Part shown: piece by piece, positions 12,650 through 24,800 of the stretch
Layout: every line of letters starts with the position of its first letter
How positions within the stretch are numbered: position 1 is the first letter of the stretch
From: Chrysopilus asiliformis
Lineage: Eukaryota > Arthropoda > Insecta > Diptera > Rhagionidae
Direction of reading: 5' to 3'
DNA: 64,000 nt
NCBI GenBank assembly: GCA_964034945.1
Contig: OZ035962.1
Span: 104,542,034 to 104,606,033, forward strand
The notes under the pieces: model-generated
Database searches by the model: none
What the model saw: the letters and a program-made list of their open reading frames with translations, nothing else
What the model was told of the DNA's origin: nothing
Made by a program: the position numbers and the translations under genes

Positions 12650-13212
12650 ACATAACAAAAGCTATAATTGCCAATCTGGCAATTATTGAAAATCCGTATG
12701 GTGATTTAAGTGAACAGTTGTATCAAAATTCCACTTTTAAGTCAAACTTTCCAATAAGATTTTTTAAAATTTATTCCAATCGGATTTTGATGTATGGAAG
12801 TTTTATGTAGAATTATATCCTAAATAACTTTTGTTCTTGCACTTTTTTGATAAGATGCACCGTTTTTGAGATATTCATAAAAACGATTTCGTTCGTATGG
12901 GGAGTACCCCCCTAATGGTCCATTTTTACTCATGAACGAACTTGGCCTCGCATTTTACGAAAAACGGATCTACTCAAAATTTAAAGTCTCTAGCTCAATC
13001 CGTGCGCTTGCAATCCGCGCCACAGACGGACATACGGACGCACGGACGGACGGACAGACGGACAGACAGACGGACGGACATGCGAAATTCAACTTTTTTT
13101 ATCATTCTAAACACACTGGTGTAATTAATTTTTTTGTGCGATGACGGGATCTTGGCGTTACAAACGGTAAGGCAAAGTTAATATACCCTTTGGTTTCACC
13201 ATACGGGTATAA
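12650..13212 (-). mobile_element. Family-1 HINE/DINE-like element, copy B
   Basis: Full-length, reverse orientation. It begins with the 3' terminus ACATAACAAAAGC and the stem-loop ATTGCCAATCTGGCAAT and ends with the 5' hairpin sequence (CACCATACGGGTATA). The GTCY tract reads as GGAC/AGAC units at about 13,023-13,080. The G6TAC6 palindrome is decayed. It forms an inverted pair with copy C, 391 bp away. Confidence 0.85.
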
Positions 13213-13603
13213 AAAGATCTGAAAGGGTTAAAAATAGAGATACTAATTTTTGGATTATACTGGCATAAATCCCCCGATTCTAGAGTTTTGCATAGGCACA
13301 CAATATAATTTCGAGACTTCAACGTTCAGATGGGGGTCCTAACTAGTTGGAGACCTTACCAGACAGATGGTGGCCGCATTAACCGAATGAAGGCCCCATA
13401 TTAAAGCTGCAATTTTCCACCTGTATTTATCTTGATTTTGGGGCTCCCGCAAATCGGATTGGGTGTTCATAAGGTAACAGTGAAACGTTCATTTTATTCA
13501 AACATTCATTTAGTTTTGCACCTCAATGTTGCATACATCAAAATTCAATGATTTAAAAAAAACAACTTTAGAATATTTCAGTTTAAAGTATTTTCCGGAT
13601 TTT

Positions 13604-13762
13604 TATACCCGTATGGTGAAACCAAAGGGTATATTAACTTTGCCTTACCGTTTGTAACGCCAAGATCCCGTCATCGCACACAAAAATGAATTACACCAGT
13701 GTGTTTAGAATGATAAAAAAAGTTGAATTTTCCATGTCCGTCCGTCTGTCCGTCTGTCCGTC

Positions 13763-13793
<31 letters not shown>

Positions 13794-14183
13794 CCGTCTG
13801 TCTGTCTGTGGCGCGGATTGCGGGCGCACGGTTTGAGCTAGAGACTTGAAATTTTGCGCAGATCCGTTTTTCGTAAAATGCGAGGCTAAGTTCGTTAATG
13901 GGCAAAAATGGATCATTAGGGGGGGTACCCCCCATAGGAACGAAAACGTTTTTTGCGAATATCTCAAAAACTGTGCATCCTTTAAAAAAAGTCCAAACAC
14001 AAAAGTTATTTAGAATATGATTCTACATAAAACTCCCATACATCAAAATCCGATTGGAACAAGTTTTAAAAAAATCTTATTGGAAAATTTGAATTCAAAT
14101 GAAATTTTGATACGCCGTTCAATTAAATCACCATACGGGTTTTCAATAATTGCCAGATTGGCAATTATAGCTTTTGTTATGTT
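13604..14183 (+). mobile_element. Family-1 HINE/DINE-like element, copy C
   Basis: Full-length, forward. It has the 5' TATACCCGTATGGTGA hairpin, GTCY tract at 13,736-13,808, intact GGGGGGTACCCCCC near 13,920, and 3' stem-loop near 14,148-14,164 followed by CTTTTGTTATG. The 3' subterminal repeat is TCACCATACGGGT. ORFs of 109 and 76 codons on the minus strand are only the microsatellite read in frame. Confidence 0.85.
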
Positions 14184-16104
14184 TTTTACTAATTTTAAAT
14201 TTCTTTGAGCAACTTAAGGAAATTAAAGCTTTTCTATTAAAAGTCCATTTCAGAAAAATATCGAAAAAAAATTTAAGAAAAAATTAAGTTATGGAGAATT
14301 GAGGCTTCACGAAAGGAAAAACAAATAAAAAAGGAAAAACAAGTAAAACGTAAAAAGTAATAATAATAATAAAAGACGAACAATGTGGAAGTTCTGTAAA
14401 TTGAAACAAATTATAACTAGAAAACAAGAAAACAAATAAAATTTCCATCGTCAAAGAAGTAGTCTCAAGCAAGTCTTATTGATAAATTTGTTGAGTTGAA
14501 CTAAGGCCAAGACTAATATTTAGCGACATATTAATATATACTCGTTTTTTGAAAAAAACATAGAAACTTCTACATGTATGTATCATCTACAAGACGAAAT
14601 AAGATTCCTGTACTAAATGTCTTAATGTAGTTGTATCTTGAATCCACATTAAACAATTCTAACAGATAATAATACTGTACGTCATATTCGGGTATATCCT
14701 TTTCAAGCTTTGGCTTTTGTCCAACGACTCTGCAGAAAAGTTTGATATAATTCTTCGACATTTACCCCGAAGCGAAGGCAGAAATGTCGGAAACAAAAAA
14801 ATATATACATATAAAAGAAGTAAAGAGGAGAGTTTTTTCAAACATTCGGCCTAAAATCCGTGGAAAATCTTGAAAAGTGAAAGACAAACTTTTCGTTAGA
14901 TGTCTAGAGAATTTTTCTACCCTCGAGTTCCTGATCTGACGTCGGGTTTTTGACTCTTTTACTTCCGTTTTTGTTTCTTTACTGCCTCGTCTTTTCCTAT
15001 TTGAGAAGAAAAATATTCCAAAGAAATAAAATCAACCCCATTCAAATTGAAATCGAACAACAAATTCATTTACAATTGATTCGTATTCTCCCCAAATACA
15101 TATGAGGAGAATTATACATATGAGTAGCGAAAATACAACCAAAATAATATTCAAAAAAATCACTTTAGCAATCGTACTGAAAACACAATCACAACCCCAT
15201 TTATTTGAAAAAATTCTCGTATTCGAAATCTTTAAATTATACCTTTACAGGATAAACTTCAAATCATTTAAAAATTTAAAAAATAAAATTCATCTGAAGC
15301 ACTTTAATCGCTTTTAGCCCTAATGGAAATTTTAATTAACCAAATGTCTAAACTTTTCCTTCTATAAAAATCGCAAAAATGTTAAAAAAAAGACCTTTAA
15401 ATTTCTTCTTAAGAGCCGAGCTTTGCATGGTATTAAGTTATTTTTTGTTAAACTTGACGAGTTTCGCAACGTGAAATATAAATCAAAATTATTAGAGAAT
15501 TCTCTGTTTCAGTCAGGAATAATATTCTATAGTTATAGAATGTCGGTATAATTCAGCCATGGAACATCCAGGAATAATAATATAGTAAGAAAGCATTGAA
15601 AAAGTCAGATCAAGTTCTAAACAAGCTTGTAACATAAGATTGAAGGCTGTTACAAAACCATTAAGAAGTGGAATGGATGCCCAAAGGGCGTTCTTAAGTC
15701 TTGGTTTATTTTGCCTTCGACTTTTTTCGCCTTCATTAGATATATGTATGCCTTTCTTTTTATATTTATACATTTCTTGTATCCAATTCTTATTTTACAA
15801 TGTGCGTCGCTTATGTATTATGAAAGGGCCATAAGGAAAGGAAATATGCACACATAAAATTTGATATCTTTTGCTCGGCATGAGGAAACGAAAAAGTTTT
15901 TTCCTCTGAAATAACATAGCTTGTCCCATTTGATATTTTAAATCGGTTTCATAATCGAAAAAAACCGATGACATTGAGAAAGATTTTTTTATTTACTTTT
16001 AATGGTATTATTTAAATGAAGATTTTTTGCTTTCAGAAAAGAAAAATCACAACTTATCATTTCAAAAAAAAATTGTTTTTCAATCACTTCAAGTTAATTA
16101 CGCA
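14184..16104. other. Non-coding AT-rich stretch
   Basis: Several 60-86-codon ORFs on both strands, all of low complexity and mutually overlapping. No domain or repeat recognised. Confidence 0.45.
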
Positions 16105-16369
16105 CTGTTAGGGATGCAAACGATACCTCGATGTTTGCATAACATCGAGGTATCGTTGAAAAATATCGAGTTTTAACCTCGATGTTGAACAGGCCGATAT
16201 ATCGAGGTATCGATGTTGTTATCCACGATGTTAGAACATTACTCTTCAAAAAATTAGTAGAGAAACTAATTTTAATGCTAGAGGGACTAGTTTTTAGATA
16301 GATTTAATATAGCCATTCTACTTAATGATTTGTTTAAATTTTCTTTGGTACCAATTTTCGGTTTCATCT

Positions 16370-16700
16370 TTCTACAAGATTTCGCAAAAAATACCAGAGC
16401 TAGCCATGAAATTTTACAGAGAAGTTTGGTCCTGATGTGGAAATCCGTTAACCGGAAGTAATCAAAATGGCGGCTTTTTAAAAACTACGATTTCGTTTTT
16501 TGCGATTTATTCCGAAACTAACCATTTTCCAGTAGTCTTATGTATTACAAAACATGGAAACAATAAAATTTGCTACTTTTATGTCTTTTACTAGAACTCC
16601 GTATCTCAAGCCGTTATGAAGATATGCCGGTATTCAAAAAAATTAGTTTTTTGCGAATATCTCGAAAACTAACGGATTTTTGGTGGTTCAACGAATAAGA
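16370..16700 (+). mobile_element. Family-2 DINE-like fragment
   Basis: The AGAGCTAGCCATGAAATTTT region and GGAAATCCGTTAACCGGAAG match the internal part of the family-2 copies at 19.1 and 22.7 kb. Both termini are missing. Confidence 0.65.
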
Positions 16701-16755
16701 AGAATTAAAACCGTGTTAATTCTACCCGCGTGCACTCAACCCACAGTAGAGCATC

Positions 16756-17035
16756 CACGGCATACAGACAAACAAGGTATGCTGTAAACTTTTGATAGTC
16801 AGGTGTGACGTCATTTGTGCCGATTTTTTTTAATTAATTTTTATGTTTATTGATCACTATTTAATGCAATCAGTCCACTAATTTACAAATATCTTATTTA
16901 GATCGCACAAATTTAAAAAAAACCACCCAGAATACAAAATTCCTTCTGCACTTGACGAACTAATCGGCACAAGTGACGTAGCAACTAAATGTCAGATTTG
17001 AGTTTACAGCATACCTTGTTTGTCTCTATGCCGTG
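16756..17035. mobile_element. 280-bp MITE with 8-bp target duplication
   Basis: The left end CACGGCATACAGACAAACAA and right end (inverted) CACGGCATAGAGACAAACAA match over about 35 bp with few changes. Both are immediately flanked by AGAGCATC (16,748-16,755 and 17,036-17,043), a perfect 8-bp duplication. Eight bp fits hAT or P superfamilies. It interrupts the ATCGATG-rich element, so it is younger. Confidence 0.85.
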
Positions 17036-17130
17036 AGAGCATCGATGTTTTCAGGACGATGTTTTTTGACATCGATGTCGCCGTAGAAAAAACATCGATT
17101 TTCGATATACATATCCATATATCGAGGTGT

Positions 17131-18400
17131 ACAGGAAGTTGTTATTGCCCTTTGTCAGCATCAAAGTTTGCTGTGGAAGTTGTTAGAATATCTATGTATA
17201 GGTAATAAATAAATCTTAAAAGGTTCCTCGTTTATTTATTTCAGCTGATCAGCCTCGAAATCTAAAAAGCTTCCCAACTCCGCCAATCTAATAAAAAAAG
17301 GTTTTTTAAGGAGGAGCGTACTGATTGCTACACAATTTGAATAACACCCCTAATCATACATATCTACTAGTAGAACAGATTCCTGATACAAAAAAATACT
17401 ACCGATTGAGACAAGTGTTATTTAGGTAAATTTCCATTGACCACCTCAACGCATTGATTTGCCAGAAATTGACTAGGTGAAAAGGAGTCAGTTTAAGTCA
17501 TAAAATATTTTTGAATTTTTCACATTTCTTTGATGAGATGAATTCCAGATCCTTTAAGCGGAATAAACAGAATAAAAGCCGATTTAAAATAAAAAGGGAA
17601 AGCGTACATCAAAGAAGAATTATCTTCAAAAAACCGAAATGGTTAAACACTTCCTAACCTATTGGAAAAGCGTTAGTAAGAAACACGAATATGTATTCTG
17701 AGATTTTTTTGCAGCCCATGAAACTAACCCTTTTTGTCCAACAAAAGAAGATTGAATGGTTTTCCAACGACCATTTGTTTGATCCTTTTTTGCGCTTCCC
17801 GTGTTCAATGGTAAAAGGAAATTGCTACTCTTTTCCACATAAAGTCATGCACGAAACAATTTCACAGACACATTCATACGTGGGCACGTACAGTATTATA
17901 TGGCCATAGTAGCCCATCAGATATATTTGTATCTTGTCGCCTTAGAGATGTAATATTCCAAAATATAAAAAAAATTATTCTCCTTTCGGTATGCGGAAAT
18001 TCATCTCACATTCTGGAAAAAAAATTCTTTTCCGCCGTTTACATCACAAAAAAAAGAATCTGTGAAGAATGATATATCCATCCATATCCTCCAAAAGGGA
18101 TAAACGATCTCTTTCGGCAAGATTACGGTCAAGATATTAAAATGCCATAGATTGCACAGAAAATAGAATCTCCAACAGTAACAATAGGGTCCCAAATGTC
18201 TACGATATTGTCTCCAAAATTACTTGGCAAATTTGCTCCTTTTTACATTTTCACCATATTAACAATTTCACCCCTTTTTTATTAACTAAAACCAGATTCT
18301 ATCAGTAACATGTTTCTTACCTTACATTAACGCTTTATTTTTTTGCACAAAAGTAATCTAAAGATAATAGCGTGCTAAAGCTCAATTCAAAACACACCTT
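17131..18400. other. Non-coding AT-rich stretch
   Basis: ORFs of 61-72 codons have no recognisable features. No repeat or RNA gene seen. Confidence 0.45.
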
Positions 18401-18548
18401 GGCCGTTTGCACCAACAAAATCTAGAAACTAAACTTAACCCCAACTAAACTTAATCCCAACTAAAATTATTTAAGCCCAGAATTTTTATGGTTTAAGTGG
18501 GCTAATAAGCTCAACTTAATTATTAGGAAATGTTTGTGCAAACGGCTA
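18401..18548. mobile_element. ~148-bp foldback MITE
   Basis: GCCGTTTGCAC (18,402-18,412) pairs with GTGCAAACGGC (18,536-18,546). Inside are repeated AACTAAACTTAA-type units and a second inverted pair, AGCCCA..TGGGCT. A related AGCCCACTTAAG stretch is near 26,143. Confidence 0.6.
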
Positions 18549-18915
18549 TTAGAGATTTTGTATCCTAATAAACATTAGGAGTTAATTTTGTTACATTTTC
18601 AAAGAAACCCAATTTATTGAAAAAGATAAAACCCTTTTTAAAAAAAAAAATAAGTACAAAGTCTTTCGGTAAAAACTATTCAACATCAAATTACATTGAA
18701 AAGTGGATATTCGAACGAGAACTCATAGTTTCTTGACAAAAAAAATCCATTTTTATGTAATTCGGTATTCTCAAATATGATGAAATTTTAATTGGATAAA
18801 TTTAAGGAAGAAAGTACGATTATCGGAAAACTTACAAAAAATGAATGGGGAAGCACAATTGAATTTCGGTGATGCAATTGAATTTCGAGCTATAGCAAAA
18901 ATATGTAAAATCGCA

Positions 18916-19799
18916 TTTTTACTTTCTTCTACGGAGTATAATAATGTATTGTATTCAATAATTTCGACCTCTTAATTTTGCCTAAAAAACATTTCCCGAT
19001 CACTCCTGAGTCGATTGGAGTCATATTAAAAAAAAATGTCTTTCTGTCTGTCAGTCTGTCTGTCAGTCTGGGTACAAGATTTCTCAAAAACTAATAGAGC
19101 TAGCGCCATGAAATTTTATAGGCATGTTGGGTCCTGAAATGGGACGATCCTATCAACTTTTGGTGGAAATCCGTTAACCGGAAGTATCCAAAATGGCAGT
19201 TTTTCAAACGTTTTTCTGGATTTACTCCCAAACTACGCGTTTTTTAGTGGCCTTAAGTATGACAAAATTTGGAGAAAATTTCCCACACTTTTGTCTTTAG
19301 CTATAACTCGATATCTCAACCTGTTATCGAGATAAACCGTTATTTCCAAAAAAAAAACAGTTTTTTGCGATTATCTCGAAAATTAACGGGGTTTTGCTGA
19401 CTGAATGTATGAAGTGAATTAATGAGAATGGCATTCTGCAAAATTTTGTTTCTTACCGTTATCCGTTATCTTTTACCGTTATTGAGATATTTAGATTAAA
19501 ACATAAAAAAATATATTTTTGCAAATTACTTGCAAACTAACGATTTTTCGACAAATTAATTTAAGGAAGAATTGGAGATGTTGAAATTTTCTACCTTTTT
19601 GCCATTTACCGTAAATTGATATCTTTTACCGTTCTCAAGTTATCTCAAATTTTGTACGTTTTTGATATTTTTGGATGAACCAACAATTTATTGGGAGGTT
19701 GTATTGGGTTGACAATACGACAGGGCTATAACGTAAATTGCGCAGGGTCGTAGATTTTGTAGAAGAAAGTTTTGTGTTGACCACAACTGATATTTTTAA
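18916..19799 (+). mobile_element. Family-2 DINE-like element, full length
   Basis: 5' subterminal ACTTTCTTCTAC is matched by 3' GTAGAAGAAAGT, a perfect 12-bp inverted repeat. It is followed at once by the stem-loop TTTTGTGTTGACCACAAC and the end. A (GTCT/GTCA)n tract lies at about 19,038-19,070. Three diverged units of about 150 bp carry the motif TTTTACCGTTATTGAGATAT. It forms a long inverted repeat with the copy at 22,037-23,008. Confidence 0.75.
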
Positions 19800-19864
19800 T
19801 ATGATAACAGCCTTCCGAATTATGTGAGGACTGCTCTATGGAGACGTGCAAACAAAAAAACTTG

Positions 19865-20136
19865 CACTCAGAAAAATGTTCAGGTCAACTTTTTGTCAGG
19901 TTAACTCTGACCTTACAGAGGTTTATGTAAGCCAGCTAGCGGTCAGAGTTAACCTTTCTAAGGTCAACTCGTGCAGCTCCCAATGCCCTACCTCACCTGC
20001 TGGTGGCTTAATTTTAGAATTTCTCCGACCACAGGTCAACTCAGTGTTACTTGACCACATGCAGGCGAACGCGCGCCTGCCCGAGGCCAATTACGCCGTA
20101 TGTAGGTCGTCGAGTTAGCCTCCATTTTTCTGAGTG
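19865..20136. mobile_element. GC-richer palindromic MITE
   Basis: Terminal CACTCAGAAAAATG (19,865-19,878) is inverted as CATTTTTCTGAGTG (20,123-20,136). Inside, GGTTAACTCTGACC and GGTCAGAGTTAACC form a second perfect 14-bp pair. AGGTCAACT occurs several times, and GCAGGCG-AACGCG-CGCCTGC forms a short hairpin. A 90-codon ORF spans it but has no domain. Base composition is clearly unlike the surroundings. Confidence 0.7.
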
Positions 20137-20154
20137 TGTAATCTATGTTTCTAT

Positions 20155-20373
20155 GGGCCTTACCAATGACCCGTGACTAACTTAGTAACAGCTTTTGGTG
20201 TGTGCGAAACGGGCTATTTGCTTGCTAATTTCGGTTCAAATCCTAGTTTTTATTGAAAAGTTTTAAATTCGCTGTGATAAATGTGTGAAAACTTACTAGA
20301 ATTAGCAAGTAAATAGCCCGTTTCGCACACACCAAAAACTGTTACTAAGTTAGTCACCGGTCATTGGTAAGGC
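20155..20373. mobile_element. ~219-bp foldback with ~75-bp arms
   Basis: GCCTTACCAATGACCCGTGA (from 20,157) is repeated inverted at the right end (to 20,373), with over 90 percent match by eye through GAAACGGGCTATTTGCTTGC. TCTAT occurs just outside each end and may be a 5-bp target duplication. It sits 20 bp from the preceding MITE. Confidence 0.75.
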
Positions 20374-22036
20374 TCTATATCATTACCATAAATGTAAAGT
20401 TTCATGAAATTCCCCTCAGACGTTCTGGAGTTTCGTGGTAAAAAACAAAACCAGGTTTGATATTTACCAACATATGTACAAACGCACATAACTCTTTTAT
20501 TTGCATAGATAGATAGTTTAATTTCTTAAAAATTAAGACAGGTTTACCCCTATCGGTACGATTTTTGTATAAAAAAAATACTCTCTTGCACTACACAATT
20601 AAACAGGTACAGCTTAAAAAATCGGAAAAGGGGGGTTTGCAGTAAAGGGGCAAAGTTTAAAAACCATATTCTGATAATATTTAATTGCATAGTAACATCC
20701 AGTCAAAATTTGTTCAGTAAATGTAGGCGGAAAAAAATCACTAATAATTTCTTAATTCAAACCTATATCGCTACTCGTTATGTGACCCCAAAGATGAATA
20801 AAAGAAAATAAACTTTTTTTTAATTAAAATAAAGGTATAGTTTCGAGGATTCCTTAATAACTTTAATTCATCATGCTTGTAATAATTTCCACTTACAAAA
20901 TTAAACTAATTTGACGTACTCTAGAAAATTTCAATGTGAACAATTTAAAAGCACTTAAAACTGATGACAAGATAGTCTTAAGTTAGGCACCATGGCTGCA
21001 ATTAGTGAAAAATGAAAGAAGAGCAAATTGTTGGTAAAAAACTAGGGCATAAATTAACGTTATGCATTTCGCATGTCTTTTAGGTTGAGGGGCACGTGAC
21101 AGATACACGGAAAAAGATTAAAACTTCTCTGACTTTATCATATTGTACGTATATACGCTATATAAGAATATTAGCTGCTCCTTAACGACCCAGCCTTAGG
21201 CAAAAATATCCGTCAGCAACAGATGTCGACACTGGAAACATAATTTTTAATTAAAATAGTCCACATTTCATACTAGGGTATCTCCATATCAGTAAAATAT
21301 TGTCAATGGGAATGAGTAATCTGTGCGGGAAACAGGCAGACGGAACAGAATTTACGGAACTCAAATCAACGAGAGGCAATTAATCCCAATAAAGTAAAAT
21401 CATATCGCGTTAACATGAAGCATTGAATTTTGTCATTTAATTAATATTTTGAGTTATACAGACGAGTATGTGTATAATCTCCAGCTCGTTGTACTGGGAT
21501 TACTTACTTTTGTAACTATAGAACGCTAAATTTTCATACTGTTTCGCATCATAAATTACTTTCAGCTCTTTGAATGCCATTCCTGGCTTCGATAGTATCT
21601 GAAAAACTGGGTAAATTACAAAAAGGGCGCTCCAATTTGCTATGTAATTCATCTACCGCTTTCCATCATGTCGAGATCGAAATTGCTACAGAGTTATGAG
21701 TTTTCAGGGCATTTTAGAGAGCAATCTCGGTAGAATAATAACTTTGAGGCGTTATGAATAAGTCACGAAAGAGATTACAACAAAAATTATGAGATTTAAC
21801 AGATTTTCAGTTATTTAACCAAACAATGAAAACGATTATACCAAAATTGCTAAAAGTGACAGAACAACTTAGGAGATTCTATCTATAAATTTTGATATTC
21901 TTTTAGAATTTGGAAATTGTTTATATCAGAAAAATTACTGTAAGCCATGATTTTACATTGTAAATTAGGGATTATTCTCTTGGAGCCAACAATGGAAAAT
22001 CTTTGAAAAATGCAAACTACTGCGATTCAAAAAAAA
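20374..22036. other. Non-coding AT-rich stretch
   Basis: Nothing recognised; this is the spacer between two inverted family-2 copies and two MITEs. Confidence 0.45.
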
Positions 22037-23008
22037 AATATCAGTTGTGGTCAACACAAAACTTTCTTCTACAAAATCTACGACCCTGCGCAATTTACGC
22101 TAGAGCCCTGTCGCATTGTCAACTTAAGACGACCTCCCAATAAATTCTTGGTTTATTCAAAAATATCAAAAACGTACAAAATTTGAGATAACTTGAGAAC
22201 TGTAAAAGATATCAATTTACGGTAAATGGCAAAAAGGTATAAAATGTTAACATCTTTAATTATTCTTTCAACTGATTTGTCGAAAAACCGTTAGTTTGCA
22301 AATTATTCGCAAAAATATGATTTTTTACATATTAATGAAAATATCTCAATAACGGTAAAAGATAACGGATAACGGTAAGAAACAAAATTGTGCAGAATGC
22401 CATTCTCATTAATTCACTTCATACATCAGTCAGCAAAAACCCGTTAATTTTCGAGATAATCGCAAAAAACTGTTTTTTTTTTGAAAATAACGGTTTATCT
22501 CGATAACAGGTTGAGATATCGAGTTATAGATACAGACAAAAGGGTGGGAAATTTTATTTTCTCCAAGTTTTGTCATACTTAAGGCCACTAAAAAACGCGT
22601 AGTTTGGGAGTAAATCGAGAAAAACGAAATTGCGATTTTTGAAAAACCGCCAATTCCAATTCCGGTTAACGGATTTCCACCAAAAGTTGATAGGATCGTC
22701 CCATTTCAGGACCCAACATGCCTATAAAATTTCATGGCGCTAGCTCTATTAGTTTTTGAGAAATCTTGTACACAGACTGACAGACTGACAAACAGACTGA
22801 CAGGCAGATGGCAGACAGACTGACAGACAGACTGACAGACAGACTGACAGACAGACTGACAGACAGACGACAGACAGAAAGACATTTTTGTAATATGACT
22901 CCAATCGACTCAGGAGTGATCGGGAAATGTTTTTTAGGCAAAATTAAGAGGTCGAAATTTTTCATGAATACAATACTTTATTATACTTCGTACAAGAAAG
23001 TAAAAAAT
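22037..23008 (-). mobile_element. Family-2 DINE-like element, inverted full-length copy
   Basis: Reverse orientation. The 3' stem-loop GTTGTGGTCAACACAAAAC is at the left and the 5' end (TACAAGAAAGTAAAAAA) at the right. The AGAC/TGAC tetranucleotide tract at about 22,775-22,880 gives chance ORFs on both strands. Nearly collinear with 18,916-19,799. Confidence 0.75.
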
Positions 23009-24028
23009 ACCTACAGTACCTACTTTCTTTCTTATATATACCTATCAATTTAATACGACGAATTTAATCATAGAGTTTAATATCAAAGAAACTTCTTGTA
23101 TTTTATCTGCTGTATCTGGTGACTTTCCTACGCTACAAATCGGAGGTTAGATAGATACATACATTATTTACGCGTAATTAATTGCGTATTGAATTCGACG
23201 TAAATTACGCTGTCAACATGGGCTATAACCTGACGAATAAAATTCCAATTTACATAAAAACATTTTAAAAAATCTGAAATATAGCACTTTTAAGCCCCGA
23301 CACTTTTAATACCACCCTACCCTACAAAACTTTTCACAGAATATTAAATTCAACAACCAACAGTCAAAATTTTTCACATCTTTTTAAAATTCCATTTCAA
23401 CCGACACGATAGAAAATTAAATTCAACTAGCTAATATTCGTATTAAAATTTCCGGTTTCATTCTAAGGCATTCATGATAAATCATTTCCTGCATGCTACA
23501 GAGCAACGGAAAGAAACTCCGTTTAGCTGAAATTGATGAAGTCTACAAGCGTTCAAGATCCATGTTTTGTAGGAAATGTAGGTTCCACGACATACATGGG
23601 TGTGTACCAGTGTGTGGTTATCGTCAGGAAATTAAGTTACTCTTCCAAACAAGTCAACTATCGCAATTGACAATATTTGTAATACCGATGGAAGGAACGA
23701 TTCTAACAAAGAGATGTTAACGTAGCGGCGCTTGTATCCTTAGCGATTAGGTGAATGAGAGTCACGTCAAGAGCAGTTTATACCCGAATATAAATGTTAC
23801 ATGGCATCGTATGATACCAGGATAGTGGGACATATTGCACGTATCTAATATGTGTCTCTCTAACTCGACGTAGTTGGGAAAATATTTTTCAATTTTGTAG
23901 AAAAAGTTTACAGAACTTATGCTAAGAAAGGATCAATATCACGGAAGTGAAATTTATTGAACGCAATTTTCTTGTTTATGTATATTATTCAATTGTGTTG
24001 CTTCTCTTCAATGTGAAGTTTTTTTTTC
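23009..24028. other. Non-coding AT-rich stretch
   Basis: The 75-codon plus ORF at 23,493-23,720 has five cysteines but no known motif or splice partner. Nothing else recognised. Confidence 0.4.
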
Positions 24029-24800
24029 TTACACGAAGTACGGAGTATGTAGTATAATAAAGTACTGAGATCATGAAAAATTTCGATCTCCTAATTTTGC
24101 CCAAAAAAATTTCCCGAGTCTATTGGAGTCATATTTCAAACATATCTTTCTGTTTGTCAGTGTGTCCAAATTTCTTAAAAAAAACTATTGAGCTAGAGCT
24201 ATAAAATTTTACAGGCATACGAAAATTTGCTAACCGGACATTACTGAAATGGCGGCTTCTTAAATATGCCAATTTCGTTGTTCATGATTTTTGTCTTTTA
24301 CTAGAATTCTATTTTTCAAACTGTTCTCGAGATATACCGTTATTTAAAAAAAATTCAGTTTTTTGCAATGATCTTGAAAACGGGTTTTCGGTTGTAAAAG
24401 AGAAATGGGAATTCTTGCTCTATTGCTTTCTATTATCTTTTATCATAATTGAGATATTCTCATACAAAAGTTAAAAATTCGATTTTTGCGAATTCCCTGC
24501 AAACTAACGGTTTTACGAAAAAAAACAGTTTGAGGAAGAATTAAATTTCCATCCTTTTCTCGTTTTGCGTGGAACAACATATATAAGTTTCCAAAATATT
24601 CCGAAATTGAAACCTAACCTCTTCAACGAAGAATTCTCATCTTTAGCAAACGAATATTCATTTTTAAATTTTTGAGTTTCCATTTTTAAATATTGTTCAT
24701 GATTTTACAGACGGATTTTTAGGTATCTCAAAACTTTGCCTTTTACCGTTATACTCTATCTTTATTTTTTCTCTAGATGTCAATATTGAATTAAATGATT
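24029..24800 (+). mobile_element. Family-2 DINE-like element, degraded
   Basis: TTTCTTACACGAAGTACGGA and GTATAATAAAGTACTG match the family 5' end. TTTCGATCTCCTAATTTTGC, GGAGTCATATT and GAGCTAGAGC follow in order. The microsatellite has shrunk to a single remnant and the 3' stem-loop is not found. Confidence 0.6.

Larger units (their letters stand above)
16105..17130. mobile_element. hAT-like ATCGATG-rich element remnant with nested insertions
   Basis: GGGATGCAAACGATACCTCG at the left is followed by many ATCGAGG/ATCGATG inverted motifs. The right part (about 17,040-17,125) has further ATCGATGTT and ATATCGAGGTG motifs. A related, shorter element is at 51,136-51,461; both carry AGAAACTAATTTT and GCTAGAGG-type internal sequence. 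A family-2 fragment and a 280-bp MITE are inserted in it. The hAT label comes only from the GGGATGCAAACGATA-style end. Confidence 0.5.

Noticed and set aside
13671..14000. 109-codon and similar ORFs rich in TD/RTDRQTD repeats (also near 12.9, 22.8, 35.3, 36.3 and 56.3 kb)
   Set aside because: They are GTCY microsatellites translated in frame within DINE-like elements; no start context, homology or conservation of the frame.
19846..20118. 90-codon plus ORF
   Set aside because: Coincides with a palindromic GC-rich MITE, which explains the lack of stops.
20225..20245. tRNA box B GGTTCAAATCC
   Set aside because: No box A or cloverleaf pairing upstream; it falls in the loop of a foldback element.
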